The notes: generated by a model from the letters alone, not told the origin. A stretch of 64,000 nt of DNA from Mycobacterium nebraskense (GCF_002102255.1 NZ_LQPH01000047.1:1-64000), one strand, 5' to 3'. Shown: positions 18,519 through 28,542, numbered from the stretch's first letter. Translations and numbers: made by a program.

Positions 18519-19331
18519 ATGAACAATCCGCAGTCGCAGCGGATCGTGGTAGGTATCGACGGCTCGGACGCCGCGATCAATGCGGCCAAATGGGCGGCCG
18601 CCGAGGCCGTCAGTCGCAACGTCCCGCTACGGCTGATCCACGCCATCCCCCAACGGCATGCGGACGCATCGGGTGACGAGAGCCTGGATATCGAATACGC
18701 CCAAACGTCGTTGCGGGCCGCCGATGCGGCGCTTCAGGCCATGGGTACGCCGGTCAAAGTTGAATGCGACATCGTACGCGGTTCCTCGGAGAGCGCGTTG
18801 ATCGACGAATCACGACACGCCGCAATGGTTTGCGTGGGTTCGGTTGGGACGGGCTGGGTGGCCCGCAAGGTCCTCGGCTCGACCGCCGGCACCGTGGCGC
18901 AGAAGGCGCACTGCCCGGTCGCCGTCATCCGCAGCGGCCGCGACGTCGCCGAGCCGGATGGCGGGTATGTTGCCGTTGCCGTCCAGGAATCGGAGACCAA
19001 CGACGCGGTACTCGAGCATGGCTTCCGCGAGGCGCGCCTTCGTGAGGCACCTATCTTGGCAATGGGAGTCTGGCGATGGGGCCTCGGTGAGATTCCCTAC
19101 CGCCAGCTGGATCATCGACTCGGTCCCTGGGTATCGCGGCATCGCGAGGTGCACGTCCAACCCGCCGCAGCAAGGCGCGGGGCCGCCGAATTCCTCACGC
19201 ACACACAGGAACCCGTTCAGCTCGCGGTGGTGGGCAGCGAGGACGCCGACAAGGTCGCCCGCATGGTCGGGCCGATCACCCCACATCCGGGCGGCCACAC
19301 CGGATGTTCGGTGCTTGTCGTACGTGACTAA
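18519..19331 (+). CDS. universal stress protein (Rv3134c/Rv2624c-type)
   Basis: A 270-residue USP. The first half is canonical ([54 protein letters not shown]). The second is divergent and ends TGCSVLVVRD, as in the Rv3134c/Rv2624c group. An AGGAGG RBS is seven bases before ATG 18519. It is transcribed alone on the plus strand and converges on the SpoIIAA-like gene seven bases away. Two DosR-like boxes precede it. Confidence 0.9.
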   Translation: MNNPQSQRIVVGIDGSDAAINAAKWAAAEAVSRNVPLRLIHAIPQRHADASGDESLDIEYAQTSLRAADAALQAMGTPVKVECDIVRGSSESALIDESRHAAMVCVGSVGTGWVARKVLGSTAGTVAQKAHCPVAVIRSGRDVAEPDGGYVAVAVQESETNDAVLEHGFREARLREAPILAMGVWRWGLGEIPYRQLDHRLGPWVSRHREVHVQPAAARRGAAEFLTHTQEPVQLAVVGSEDADKVARMVGPITPHPGGHTGCSVLVVRD

Positions 19332-19338
19332 CGGCGGA

Positions 19339-19707
19339 CTACCCGGCTGCCCATTCCTTGGCGCGGTCGAGTTCGTCGAGCCCGAACACGGCAATCTCGC
19401 CGGGGACCATCCACGCCAGAGCGTGCAGGACAGGAGCGACCCAGTCCTTGTCGGAGACCACCGCGATCCGCTTGAACGCCGAATGGTGCGGCAGGACGGT
19501 GCCGAAGCCCAGCTTGAGATCCTCGAGGAACCCACCGGGCCCGAATCCCTCGTAGTCGGATGTGATGACCTCGACGATTCTGACCTCGCCCGTCTGTAGC
19601 ACCTGGTCGATTTGGGGCTTGAAGTCGCGCAGCTCGTCACCGCGCAGCCGGCCCGACACGCGGATGCCGATCACTTTCTCCGGCATGTCCGGCAGCAGTT
19701 CGATCAT
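19339..19707 (-). CDS. SpoIIAA-like STAS-family protein (DUF3478)
   Basis: A 122-residue small protein of the SpoIIAA-like/STAS fold: IGIRVSGRLRGDEL, then VRIVEVITSDYEGFGPGG, then KRIAVVSDKDWVAPVLHAL and a GEIAVFGLDELDRAKEW tail. Similar stand-alone proteins occur with stress genes; the role is unknown, possibly a membrane- or lipid-associated switch. It is 35 bases downstream of a double USP and is likely third gene of the GNAT-USP-SpoIIAA operon. Confidence 0.8.
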   Translation of the reverse strand: MIELLPDMPEKVIGIRVSGRLRGDELRDFKPQIDQVLQTGEVRIVEVITSDYEGFGPGGFLEDLKLGFGTVLPHHSAFKRIAVVSDKDWVAPVLHALAWMVPGEIAVFGLDELDRAKEWAAG

Positions 19708-19742
19708 CTACAGGCCTCCTTTGCAATCATGGATTCTCATCG

Positions 19743-20621
19743 TCAACGGACGACCAGCACAGGCACTCGGGCCGACTGCGCCACCGCGGAACTGACCGAG
19801 CCGAGCAACATCCCGGGGAATCCGCCACGGCCGCGGCTACCCACCACCACCAGTTGAGCGTGTTCGGATTCCTTAAGCAGCCACTCGGACGGCTTGTCGC
19901 AGAACAGTTTCCGTTCGACATGCACGTCGGGATAGCGTTCTTGCCAGCCGGCCAGGCGTTCGGCGAGGACTTCTTGCGCTTCCTTCTCGCGGTCATGCCA
20001 GTCCATGCCGAGGATGGGGAACACTCCCACGTCGCTCCATACATGCAGCGCCACCAGTCCGACCCCCCGGCGCGAGGCTTCGTCGAAGGCCAGGGCGGTC
20101 GCCGCTTCCGACGCGGGGGATCCGTCGATGCCCAGCACCACGGGTGCGCTGGAATCCGGGGTTGCCCCTTCATCGGAGTGGATGACCGCGACCGGGCAGT
20201 GTGCGTAGTGCACGAGTCCCGTGGTTACCGAGCCCAGCAGCAGGCGGCCCACCGCACCAAGCCCCTGGCTTCCGGCAACGACGACCCAAGCATTCTTGGA
20301 GGCCTCGATCAATGCCGGGACAATGGCCGAATACACCGTCTCGGTGTGTATTTCGGGCGGTCGGGACTCGCCCAGGCTGGTGCTTAGCGTCTTGCGGGCC
20401 TGGTCGATGACATGCTGAGCGCTGTCGTGCTGCCACTCGGGCATGTCCGCATACAGTTGGCCCACCGGCCAGCCGACCACGACGGGCGGAACGGCGTGCA
20501 TCAGCGTGATGGGCAAATCGCGCATGATGGCCTCACGTGTCCCCCAGGCGACGGCGGCGTCGGATACAGCCGACCCGTCGACACACACCAGCACCCCATA
20601 CTTTTTCGCGTTTTCCGCCAT
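19743..20621 (-). CDS. double-domain universal stress protein
   Basis: A 292-residue tandem USP with ATP-binding loops GSQGLGAVGRLLLGSVT and GSRGRGGFPGMLLGSVS, and the [20 protein letters not shown] segment shared with Rv1996, Rv2005c and Rv2623. The first domain starts VCVDGSAVSDAAVAWG. It lies 11 bases behind the GNAT gene. It is the second of six USP genes in the window counted along the sequence on the minus strand, and is distinct enough from 17154 not to be a recent duplicate. Confidence 0.92.
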   Translation of the reverse strand: MAENAKKYGVLVCVDGSAVSDAAVAWGTREAIMRDLPITLMHAVPPVVVGWPVGQLYADMPEWQHDSAQHVIDQARKTLSTSLGESRPPEIHTETVYSAIVPALIEASKNAWVVVAGSQGLGAVGRLLLGSVTTGLVHYAHCPVAVIHSDEGATPDSSAPVVLGIDGSPASEAATALAFDEASRRGVGLVALHVWSDVGVFPILGMDWHDREKEAQEVLAERLAGWQERYPDVHVERKLFCDKPSEWLLKESEHAQLVVVGSRGRGGFPGMLLGSVSSAVAQSARVPVLVVR

Positions 20622-20632
20622 TTTCCGCTCCT

Positions 20633-21166
20633 CTACGCCGACGCCTCGTCGAATTGGGGTAGCTCGATCTCGAGATGGCGGATCGATCCGTAATCGATTG
20701 GCCTGCAGGACCAGCCGAGATCGAAGAAGACCGTGAGCATGAGGTGGTTCTCGCCGAGGACGTCCGCGATGAACCGCCCAATCCCGCGAGATCGAGCGAT
20801 GGGAGCCAGGTGCTTGAGCAAGGCCGTGCCCACGCCCACCGAATGATCTTCGTGGGCAACCACGACCGCGACCTCGGCGACCTTCGGGTCGTCGACGACG
20901 ACGTAGTGGGCCACGCCGATCAGCCGATCGGCGTCGAAGGCGCCGAGAGCATATAACCCGTCTTCGGGCTCGGTGAGCTTGGCGACGAGCTCGTACAGCG
21001 GCGACAGCTGCAGCGTGAAGAAGCGAAAGTATCGGTCATGGTCGGACAGGTGTTGATGAAGCGCCAGAACGGCCTCGGCGTCGGTGACGGTGAGAGGGCG
21101 CAACGACACCAAGCGTCCGTCAAGCAGCCGAGCCGTAGCGGCGACGTCCACCGAGCGATCACTCAC
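20633..21166 (-). CDS. GNAT acetyltransferase (Pat-like catalytic domain)
   Basis: A 177-residue protein of the GNAT family. It resembles the C-terminal acetyltransferase domain of mycobacterial Pat (Rv0998) but lacks the cyclic-nucleotide-binding domain. The acetyl-CoA-binding motif A is EVAVVVAHEDHSVGVGTALLKHL, followed by ARSRGIGRF. The opening RLLDGRLVSLRPLTVTDAE is typical of Pat. Pat acetylates acetyl-CoA synthetase and USPs, both of which are encoded in this island, so the same kind of targets is a reasonable guess. The GTG start follows a DosR-like site. Confidence 0.82.
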   Translation of the reverse strand: MSDRSVDVAATARLLDGRLVSLRPLTVTDAEAVLALHQHLSDHDRYFRFFTLQLSPLYELVAKLTEPEDGLYALGAFDADRLIGVAHYVVVDDPKVAEVAVVVAHEDHSVGVGTALLKHLAPIARSRGIGRFIADVLGENHLMLTVFFDLGWSCRPIDYGSIRHLEIELPQFDEASA

Positions 21167-21202
21167 GATGTCGACGTTATTCCGGGCCGTCGCGATTGGG
21201 CA

Positions 21203-21217
21203 GGGCCGTTAGACCCC
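21203..21217. promoter_or_regulatory. DosR-like box
   Basis: GGGCCGTTAGACCCC lies 37 bases before the GNAT gene. An additional half site TTGGTCCC lies near 21231-21238. Confidence 0.5.
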
Positions 21218-21252
21218 ATGGCCGCTCCTATTGGTCCCGTTGCGGACGTTCG

Positions 21253-22965
21253 CTACTGATCGATGAGCGGAGCGACCCAGTGAACCCGGGTACCGCCCTC
21301 CAATGGGCCGCTGATCTCGCACGCGCCGCCCAGTTGTTCGGCGCGGCGCTTCATGTTGGCCAGACCGCTGTGACGCGTGTTGCCGTCGGGTATGCCGGAG
21401 CCGTTGTCGACGATATCGAGGACGAACATGTCGGCGACGCTGATCTCGACGGTCAGCCGCGACGCGCCTGAATGACGCAGGGCGTTGCTGATCGCCTCCG
21501 CGGTCACCGCTTCGGCGTTGTCGGCAAGCTCACCGCCGACGGCGGTCATCGGTCCATGCGTGCGCAGGGTGGTCACGATGTCGCGGTCCTCGGTCAGATC
21601 GGCGACCACTTTTTGGATGCGATGCCGAAAGTCGCCGTTCTTACCCAACGGGGATTTCAGCTGGAAGATCGTCGTGCGAATTTCCTCGATGATGGTTTGA
21701 AGATCGTCCAGCGTGCGGTTGAGCCGCTCGGACACCTCCGGGGAGCGCGCCCGTGCGAGCGTTCCCTGCAAATCCATGCCGGCGGCGAAAAGCCGCTGGA
21801 TGACGTGGTCGTGCAAGTCGTGCGCGATGCGTTCGCGCTCGGCCAGGATGGTCACCTGGCGCGCGTCGTCACGAGCCGACGCGAGCACGAGCGCCATTGC
21901 GGCGTGAGTGGCGAAATCGCTGACCAGATCCAGGTAGCTTTCGTCGAACGGTGGCTGGTCGAAGCCACGGGCGATGGCGATTACGCCGACGACTTCGTCC
22001 CGGGCACGTAGGGGCATGAGGATGGCCGGCCGCTGCCCGACATCGGTGAATGCCTGAATCGGGTACCGCAAGGTCTCGGTGATCAGCGGTTCGCCGGAGC
22101 GGAAAACGGCGCCGCTGGTGGAAACGTCCACCGGGACTCGCTGGCCGACCACCTCGGCGGCGTGCACTCCGACCGCCGCCGAGACCACCAGCGTGTCGAC
22201 CTCGTCATCGGGCAGGTCGGGATCGGCGGGCACCAGGACGATCGCCTGCTCGGCGTCGGTCAGGGCACGGGCGCTTTCGGCGATCAGCTGCAGCGGACGC
22301 CGGTGCGGCGCGGCGCTGGATAGCAGCGCGGTCGTGATTTCGCGGCTGGCCTCCATCCACTTCGCGGAGGTCCGCTCGCGTTCGAACAGCTGTGCGTTGT
22401 CGATGGCGACCGCGGCGGCGAACGCCAGCGCCCGAGCGGCAACCTCGTCGGACTCGGAGAACACCCGCTTCGGATCGACGTGGGTGAGGTAGAGGTTGCC
22501 GAACACGATGCCACGTATGGTGATCGGCACCGCGAGGAAGGCGCGCATCGGGGGGTGGTGCTCGGGGAACCCGACAGCGGCCGGGTGGGCGGTCAGGTCG
22601 TCCATCCGCAAGGCCGGCGTGTCCAGCAGCGACAGGCTCAGCAGCCCCTTGCCGAACGGCAGGTGGCCGATCCGGGACACCGTGTCGGCGTCCATTCCCT
22701 CGTGGACAAAGGACAACAAGTTGCCGTCGGGATCACGGACGGCCAGGGCGCCGTAGGGGGCGGACGCCAATTTTCTGGCCGCCGAGATGATCCGGTGCAG
22801 CGTTGCGTCGAGATCGAGCCCCGCGCCGATCTCGACGATGACCCGGAGCAATTGCTCCATTTGGTCGCGGGCCGCCAGCAACTCGTCGAGTTGTTCATGC
22901 ATCCTGCCGACCAACCCACGCTGGCCAAGTCCGGCGAATGCCGAGCCGCTCTCGTCGCTCTTCAC
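21253..22965 (-). CDS. dosS: redox/oxygen sensor histidine kinase DosS
   Basis: A 570-residue cytosolic kinase with GAF-A (about 50-200), GAF-B (about 225-375), a HisKA_3 dimerisation helix with ERERIAHDLHDHVIQRLF, and an HATPase (DNGSGIP). GAF-A keeps VGFPEHHPPMRAFL, the segment holding the haem-ligating His of DosS/DosT, so it probably binds haem and senses O2, NO, CO or redox state. It would phosphorylate DosR. It lies 124 bases downstream of dosR, whereas in M. tuberculosis the two genes nearly touch. Confidence 0.93.
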   Translation of the reverse strand: MKSDESGSAFAGLGQRGLVGRMHEQLDELLAARDQMEQLLRVIVEIGAGLDLDATLHRIISAARKLASAPYGALAVRDPDGNLLSFVHEGMDADTVSRIGHLPFGKGLLSLSLLDTPALRMDDLTAHPAAVGFPEHHPPMRAFLAVPITIRGIVFGNLYLTHVDPKRVFSESDEVAARALAFAAAVAIDNAQLFERERTSAKWMEASREITTALLSSAAPHRRPLQLIAESARALTDAEQAIVLVPADPDLPDDEVDTLVVSAAVGVHAAEVVGQRVPVDVSTSGAVFRSGEPLITETLRYPIQAFTDVGQRPAILMPLRARDEVVGVIAIARGFDQPPFDESYLDLVSDFATHAAMALVLASARDDARQVTILAERERIAHDLHDHVIQRLFAAGMDLQGTLARARSPEVSERLNRTLDDLQTIIEEIRTTIFQLKSPLGKNGDFRHRIQKVVADLTEDRDIVTTLRTHGPMTAVGGELADNAEAVTAEAISNALRHSGASRLTVEISVADMFVLDIVDNGSGIPDGNTRHSGLANMKRRAEQLGGACEISGPLEGGTRVHWVAPLIDQ

Positions 22966-23089
22966 CCGATAGACCCTCCGGACAGTTCAGTCACCGCGCG
23001 ATGCAGATAGCAAAATTAGCCTAATCGCAAATTGTCAAGCGCCCAAGCGAAACGTACTAGTCGAGGGCGTTACATCTTGCGCACGCCGG

Positions 23090-23761
23090 CTAGTCGGTTG
23101 GCGCATCCATCGGGGCGGTCGAGTGGTGGGACTGTTGATCCAACTTCGACGCAAATACCGCCGCCTGGGTGCGGCGCTCCATACCGAGTTTGGCGAGCAA
23201 CCGCGACACGTAATTCTTCACCGTCTTCTCGGCGAGGAACATCCGCGCGGCGATCTGCCTGTTGGTCAGGCCCTCACTGAGCAGGCCCAGGAGTGTTCGC
23301 TCCTGTTCGGTCAGTCCGGACAGCGGGTCTTCGCGCTCCGCCGCGCCGCGGAGCTTCGCCATCAGCACGGCTGCCGCCCGGTTATCCAGCAGTGATTTGC
23401 CGGCGCCCACCTCCTTGATGGCGTGTGCCAGCTCCATACCCTTGATGTCCTTGACCACGTAGCCGCTGGCGCCGGCCAGAATCGCCTCGAGCATTGCTTC
23501 GTCGGAGGTGAACGACGTCAGCATCAGGCAGCGCAGGTCGGGATGATCGGACACCAGGTCGCGGCACAGCTCGATGCCGTTGCCGTCCGGAAGCCGCACG
23601 TCAAGCACGGCGACGTCGGGTTGCAGCGCCGGAATCCGTGCTTTGGCCTCGGAGACGGAGCCCGCCTCGCCGACGATTTCCAGCTCGGGGTCCGATGCCA
23701 GGAGGTCGGCGAGACCGCGCCGGACGACTTCATGGTCATCGACCAGGAAAACCTTAACCAT
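23090..23761 (-). CDS. dosR: dormancy response regulator DosR
   Basis: A 223-residue NarL/LuxR regulator nearly identical to M. tuberculosis DosR through residue 205. Acidic pocket Asp8/Asp9, phosphoacceptor Asp54 in [11 protein letters not shown], and Lys in [10 protein letters not shown] are present. The DNA-binding helix-turn-helix is [25 protein letters not shown]. It activates genes through GGGACTTTNGTCCC-type boxes, many of which occur in this window. It lies behind a Rv3134c-type USP, the conserved Rv3134c-dosR-dosS order. The C-terminal tail after ASKL diverges. Confidence 0.97.
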   Translation of the reverse strand: MVKVFLVDDHEVVRRGLADLLASDPELEIVGEAGSVSEAKARIPALQPDVAVLDVRLPDGNGIELCRDLVSDHPDLRCLMLTSFTSDEAMLEAILAGASGYVVKDIKGMELAHAIKEVGAGKSLLDNRAAAVLMAKLRGAAEREDPLSGLTEQERTLLGLLSEGLTNRQIAARMFLAEKTVKNYVSRLLAKLGMERRTQAAVFASKLDQQSHHSTAPMDAPTD

Positions 23762-23819
23762 TACGAGCCCTTCCGCTGGTCATATGACCTCAATATCACA
23801 CACCCATCATCCCCCAAGC

Positions 23820-24638
23820 TCACAAATGTTGCCGATTCACGATCAACAGCGAACAGTTGGCGTCCTGCATCACCGAACTGCCGACCGGTCCCACCAGTTC
23901 GGCCACATGCTGACGATCGTGGGCACCGACGATCACCAAGCCCACCGGCCCGTGCGGGCCGGCCAGGTATTCCAGCAGGCGGACGTGTACCGCAACCGAT
24001 TCGACCCGCAGCTGCGGATGGCGTCGCGTCCACCGGGCCAGCTGGCGATCCAGGTCGGCGAGCGCCCGGCGATCGGCCTCGGTATCACCGTGCTCGGCCG
24101 GCCCGGTTCGCCGCGAGATGACCGCCTGGAGGACCGCGCCACGCAGCAGGGCCTCGTCGATCGCGGCGCCCAGCAGTACTGGGTCAGGGGATCCGGCTAT
24201 CTCGACGACCGTTTTTTCTCCGGGCTGCCGGCGGTGACCGTCGCGGCCACGGATGATCGCCACCGGGCAGCGCGCCGATATGGCCACGGCCGAGGCGGTG
24301 GACCCAACCCGACCCGGTTGAAAGTGGCGTAGCCCCACGGCTCCCACGCAGACCATGGCCGCCGATGCCGACGAGCGAATCAGCGACCCGACCGCGGGTC
24401 CGGCAACGATCACCGTCTCGACCTGCACCGGCTTGCCCGCTGCCCGGATCGCCGTCACCGCCTGGCGAACCGCTATTTCCGCGGCTTCTTGGCTGTCCCC
24501 GCGCTCGGTCGCGTGCAGGAGACGCAGCGGAACGTCACGGCTCATCGCCTCGTCGACCGCCCACAGGGCCGCGCGTATCGCCGCCTTGGAACCATCGATA
24601 CCTGCGACGATCGACTTGGTTCTGGCCGGCTGTGTCAT
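23820..24638 (-). CDS. universal stress protein (Rv3134c-like)
   Basis: A 272-residue USP directly upstream of dosR, in the position of Rv3134c. The first half, IVAGIDGSKAAIRAALWAVDEAMSRDVPLRLLHATERG, ends in CVGAVGLRHFQPGRVGSTASAVAISARCPVAIIRG. The second half is divergent, with GHDR replaced by GAHDRQHVAEL. It ends in CSLLIVNRQHL, resembling the Rv3134c end. It has a five-base gap to the USP upstream, so both are likely co-transcribed with dosR from the 25.46 kb promoter. Confidence 0.9.
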   Translation of the reverse strand: MTQPARTKSIVAGIDGSKAAIRAALWAVDEAMSRDVPLRLLHATERGDSQEAAEIAVRQAVTAIRAAGKPVQVETVIVAGPAVGSLIRSSASAAMVCVGAVGLRHFQPGRVGSTASAVAISARCPVAIIRGRDGHRRQPGEKTVVEIAGSPDPVLLGAAIDEALLRGAVLQAVISRRTGPAEHGDTEADRRALADLDRQLARWTRRHPQLRVESVAVHVRLLEYLAGPHGPVGLVIVGAHDRQHVAELVGPVGSSVMQDANCSLLIVNRQHL

Positions 24639-24643
24639 CGGTC

Positions 24644-25402
24644 TCAGTGACGGACCACAAGCACCGAGCAGTCGGGGTAGCCGACGATCGGATGGCAGTT
24701 CGGGGTAGCCAGCCCAGCCATCTCGTCGGCATCGGCACTGCCCACCACCGCCAGTTCGATTGTGCCGCCGGGCTTTCCGCTGGGCTTCGCGCCGGTCCCC
24801 GCGGCGACGGTCTGAACGTGGACATCGGGATAGCGGCGAACCCAGCTGTTCAGTCGCCGGTCGATCTGCCGCACGGTGACGTGGCGGCGCCGCCCTTCCT
24901 CCATGGCGTGGTGCACCACCTCGTCGTTGTCCGGCTCATCGTTGAGCACCACGGCGATCACACCAAGCTCCGTCGGCGATCCGTCGGGATTGGTGCGGAT
25001 GATCGCGACCGGACAGTGCGCGTGCGCCACCAGGCCCGCCGCGGTCGGGCCCAACAGGCCGTCGGCGGCCCATCCCCGCCTGGCGGTGCCGACGCATACC
25101 AGGGCCGCGTCCTGCGATTGGCCGACGAGCACCTGCGCAGGATCTCCCGAGAGGATGGCCGTCTCCACTTCGACCGGCTTCTCTGCCCTCTGCACGGCGC
25201 ATTCCGCTTGCGACAGAGCCATTTCGGCGCGCTCCAGCTTCCACTCGGACCCGCCTCGCGCCCCTCGGCCGATGATGACATAGACGAGGCGAAGGGGCAG
25301 CTGCCGACTCACCGCTTCGTCGACCGCCCATTTGGCGGCGTTCACCGCGGCTTGCGAGCCGTTGATACCCGCGACCACCGACTTCGCGTCCAGCTCCGTC
25401 AT
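24644..25402 (-). CDS. universal stress protein (Rv2028c/Rv2624c-like)
   Basis: A 252-residue USP: SVVAGINGSQAAVNAAKWAVDEAVSRQLPLRLVYVI, then VCVGTARRGWAADGLLGPTAAGLVAHAHCPVAIIR, ending YPDCSVLVVRH. Its place just behind pfkB equals that of Rv2028c behind Rv2029c. It is first gene of the USP-USP-dosR unit; two DosR-like boxes lie in the gap with pfkB, which would give DosR positive autoregulation. Confidence 0.9.
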   Translation of the reverse strand: MTELDAKSVVAGINGSQAAVNAAKWAVDEAVSRQLPLRLVYVIIGRGARGGSEWKLERAEMALSQAECAVQRAEKPVEVETAILSGDPAQVLVGQSQDAALVCVGTARRGWAADGLLGPTAAGLVAHAHCPVAIIRTNPDGSPTELGVIAVVLNDEPDNDEVVHHAMEEGRRRHVTVRQIDRRLNSWVRRYPDVHVQTVAAGTGAKPSGKPGGTIELAVVGSADADEMAGLATPNCHPIVGYPDCSVLVVRH

Positions 25403-25465
25403 GTCGGCTCCTGACTGATTTTCATCGCTGCCTGTCAGGTTATTGCGCCCATTCCGTTGGCGGAG

Positions 25466-25480
25466 GGGTCGTTAGGCCTT
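25466..25480. promoter_or_regulatory. DosR-like box (dosR operon)
   Basis: GGGTCGTTAGGCCTT lies 64 bases before the USP-USP-dosR unit. It is almost the same sequence as the hrp1 box at 40345. Confidence 0.6.
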
Positions 25481-25493
25481 AGCCGGGATGCCG

Positions 25494-25508
25494 TTTGTCC
25501 TAAGGTCA
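25494..25508. promoter_or_regulatory. second DosR-like box (dosR operon)
   Basis: The minus strand reads GTGACCTTAGGACAA. It overlaps the end of pfkB and lies 92 bases before the first USP gene. Confidence 0.4.
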
Positions 25509-26468
25509 CACGTCCAAGGGTTCGGCGACAAGATCGAACAATCTCTCCACATCCGCGCGCTCGCAGACGGCCGTGCCGGGTGTCATCAGCTTCGCCGAGC
25601 CGGCGGCGATTCCCAAACGCACGGACTTCGCCAGCGGCCATCCGCGGCTGAGAGCGACCGTGATTGCGGCAACCATCGCGTCGCCCGCCCCGACGCCGCT
25701 CCCGCTTCGCATCGGTACCGCCGAGAACCGCTGGCTGGTATGGCGTGTCGCCAGCAGCGCACCGTAAGGACCCAAGGACGCCACCACAACTTGTGCGCGA
25801 CCACGATCGATCAGCTCGTGGGCAGCGGCGAATTGCTCGGGCTCCGTGGCGAGACGGCGGCCGACGCATTCTCTTAGTTCCCGCACGCTCGCCTTGAGGA
25901 GGAAGACACCCGAGGAGATGTGCTGCAAGCCGCCGCCGGACGTATCCAGAATGAGCGGCACGCCCAGCTGTTGGCAGATGTCGGCAACCCGCTGGTAGTA
26001 GTCGGCCGGGACACCCGGTGGCAGGCTGCCGCTCGCCACAACGAATCCGGCCGTTTCCGCCGCGACCCGCAGTTGGTCGAGGCATTGCTCCTGCTCTGGG
26101 ACGGTCAGCTGCGGGCCCGGCAGAACGAACCGGTATTGCTGGCCGGTACTGGTCTCGTTGACCGTGAAGCTCTCACGCGTTTGCGCTTCGATCGGAATCC
26201 GCACGAACGGCACTTCCGCGTCGCTGAGCAGGCTCGTGACGAGACCGCCGTGTGAGCCGCCCGCAGGAAACACCGCCAGCACCGAGGCGCCCAGTACCCG
26301 CGCGATCCGGGCGACGTTGATGCCTCCTCCGCCCGGGTCGTAACGAGTCGCGGAGCAGCGCAATTTGTCGGTTGGCCGTACGACACCGACACTTGTCGTG
26401 ATGTCGAGCGCCGGGTTCATGGTCAACGTCACAATCTGCGCTCGGCCCGTCGCGGCTGGCGTCTCCAT
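25506..26468 (-). CDS. pfkB: phosphofructokinase PfkB (ribokinase family)
   Basis: A 320-residue sugar kinase of the PfkB/ribokinase family, like Rv2029c: fructose-6-phosphate + ATP to fructose-1,6-bisphosphate. The substrate motif is YDPGGGGINVARIARVLG, and the catalytic GAGDAMVAA holds the base Asp. The start MTMNPALDI context (TLTMNPALDITT) is typical. It is third gene of hspX-Rv2030c-pfkB with a 22-base gap, the same order as in M. tuberculosis. Confidence 0.93.
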   Translation of the reverse strand: METPAATGRAQIVTLTMNPALDITTSVGVVRPTDKLRCSATRYDPGGGGINVARIARVLGASVLAVFPAGGSHGGLVTSLLSDAEVPFVRIPIEAQTRESFTVNETSTGQQYRFVLPGPQLTVPEQEQCLDQLRVAAETAGFVVASGSLPPGVPADYYQRVADICQQLGVPLILDTSGGGLQHISSGVFLLKASVRELRECVGRRLATEPEQFAAAHELIDRGRAQVVVASLGPYGALLATRHTSQRFSAVPMRSGSGVGAGDAMVAAITVALSRGWPLAKSVRLGIAAGSAKLMTPGTAVCERADVERLFDLVAEPLDV

Positions 26469-26490
26469 CTTTCCGTCGACTCCGTATCGG

Positions 26491-28530
26491 TTAAAGGCCG
26501 CTCGGGTACGTTTCCGGCGTTTCGCCCGCGATCCACAGGCTGGTGACCTCGAGGGGTTCGAGCGCCCGGGTCCTGTCGATGTGGATCATCGCGTCGAACT
26601 GGTCGGCCGGCCGGACGTGGAAGTAGTGACTCTGCCGTTCGGTCTCTGGCCGGTAGATCACGCCGATGGCACGCCCCAACCGGACCGCGCTGAGCGGCTC
26701 GGCGGCCCCCGAGCCGATGTGCGGCGACACCAAAAACTCGCTCCTGCCCGTCTCATGCAGGAGTTCTTCGATGCTTCCGTTGAGCGCCGGGCGGACGACC
26801 TTCCGTTCGGCGATGCCACCCCAGTCGCTGGCGGCGGTGACAGTGCCCGTGTACGTGCTGAAGCCGATCAGACGTGATTCATCGCCGTGTCGCTGCCGGA
26901 CCAGTTGACCGAGCGTGAGTTGTCCATCGGCCCACACCTCGGTGGCGCGCGCGTCGCCGACGTGGGAGTTGTGGGCCCACACGACAATTCGCGCCGAAGG
27001 GACATCGTGGTGGCGGTCCAGGTGCTTCAGCAGTGCCTCGAGCGTCTGCGCCATGTGCTTGTCCCGCAGGTTCCACGAGGTGACTCGCCCGCTGAACATT
27101 GCCCGGTAGTAAACCTCCGCGTTGTGCACCGTCTGGGCGTTCTGGTGGGCGTAGAACAATTCGTCCTCGGCGAGCAGCCCATCCCTTCGCGCATAGGCCA
27201 GTTCGTTGCGCTGCATGTCGATAAGTTGATCGATCGCTTCCTTTTCGCACGATGGCCCGGCGCCGAAGGCCGCCGAGAAGCCGTACGCCTGACCGTCGTC
27301 CGCCGAGGTGTGGTCGAAGCAGGCATAACGTTCCCGCGCCCGCGCCGCCGCCTTCGGGTCCATTTTATCGAGGTAGCTGATCACTTCGTGCATCGACCGA
27401 TGCAGGCTGTACAGGTCCAGGCCGTAGAAGCCGGCCTGCCGCTGGCCGTTGTTCTCGTGCAGCCGGTTTCGGATGCGCAGCCAGTCGACGAAGTCACGAA
27501 CGACGGTGTTGCGCCACATCCAGGCGGGAAAACGCTCGAATCCGCTCAACGCCTCGTCGGCGCTCGTGTCCTCGCCGATGCCGCGAACGTAGCGATTCAC
27601 CCGGTAGGCGTCGGGCCAATCCGCCTCCGCCGCGACGGCACAGAAACCCTTCTCCTCGATCAGCCACTTCGTGATTTCGGACCGGGCCTCGTAGAACTCG
27701 TGTGTGCCATGCGAGCTTTCGCCGATCAGCACGATGCGCGCGTCACCGATCAGCTCCTCCAGCGTCTCACGCGGCGGGACACCCGCCGGTGCGTCGATGG
27801 CCACCTCTCTGATCAGCTCGGCCGGCGTCCGCGCCGCGGCCCTCCGCGGCGCCTCGGTCGTCGGCGTGGCGAGCAGCCGGCGAACCTCTTCGTCGGTGAC
27901 TTGCCGGAAATCCCAGAACGACTCCCCGACCGCGAGAAACGGGGTGGGCATGCTCGCGCACACGACATCGTCGACCTGCCCGGCGAATTCCCGGCACGTG
28001 GACTCGGGGGCCGCCGGCACGGCGATGACGATGTGTGCGGGCTCGGCTTCCTGTAGCGCCTGCACCGCCGCGAACATGCTTGCGCCGGTGGCTAATCCGT
28101 CGTCAACAAGGATGACCGTCTTGCCGGCCACATCCACGGGTGGACGCCCGTCGCGATAGGCGGCCTCGCGCCGAATCAGTTCCCGGCCTTCCCGCTCGGC
28201 GACGGCGCGCAATTCCTGCGGGGTGATCCGCAGACCCCGCACGACGTCGTCGTTGACCACGACGCGGCCCCCACTCGCCAATGCTCCAACGGCGAACTCC
28301 TCGTGGCCGGGGGCGCCGAGCTTGCGCACGACGAAGGCATCCAACGGGGCATGCAGCGCCGCCGCGACCTCCCACGCCACGGGTATGCCGCCCCGCGCCA
28401 GGCCCAGCACGATGACGTCGTGCCTGTCGCGGTAGGCGCCGAGGAGGTTCGCCAGCACCCGGCCTGCCTCGGCGCGGTCGCGGAACACGCGCCGCGGCGA
28501 GCGGCGGGTAGCGTCAGCTGCTCTGGTCAT
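26491..28530 (-). CDS. phosphoribosyltransferase-erythromycin esterase fusion (Rv2030c-like)
   Basis: A 679-residue fusion. Residues about 10-220 form a phosphoribosyltransferase with the PRPP loop [13 protein letters not shown]. The rest is an erythromycin-esterase-like domain with [30 protein letters not shown] and [13 protein letters not shown] carrying its His/Glu residues. It matches Rv2030c (681 residues), a DosR-regulon protein of unknown substrate. Start at ATG 28530, with a GTG at 28533 as alternative. It is 12 bases downstream of hspX. Confidence 0.93.
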   Translation of the reverse strand: MTRAADATRRSPRRVFRDRAEAGRVLANLLGAYRDRHDVIVLGLARGGIPVAWEVAAALHAPLDAFVVRKLGAPGHEEFAVGALASGGRVVVNDDVVRGLRITPQELRAVAEREGRELIRREAAYRDGRPPVDVAGKTVILVDDGLATGASMFAAVQALQEAEPAHIVIAVPAAPESTCREFAGQVDDVVCASMPTPFLAVGESFWDFRQVTDEEVRRLLATPTTEAPRRAAARTPAELIREVAIDAPAGVPPRETLEELIGDARIVLIGESSHGTHEFYEARSEITKWLIEEKGFCAVAAEADWPDAYRVNRYVRGIGEDTSADEALSGFERFPAWMWRNTVVRDFVDWLRIRNRLHENNGQRQAGFYGLDLYSLHRSMHEVISYLDKMDPKAAARARERYACFDHTSADDGQAYGFSAAFGAGPSCEKEAIDQLIDMQRNELAYARRDGLLAEDELFYAHQNAQTVHNAEVYYRAMFSGRVTSWNLRDKHMAQTLEALLKHLDRHHDVPSARIVVWAHNSHVGDARATEVWADGQLTLGQLVRQRHGDESRLIGFSTYTGTVTAASDWGGIAERKVVRPALNGSIEELLHETGRSEFLVSPHIGSGAAEPLSAVRLGRAIGVIYRPETERQSHYFHVRPADQFDAMIHIDRTRALEPLEVTSLWIAGETPETYPSGL

Positions 28531-28542
28531 CACACACCACGG

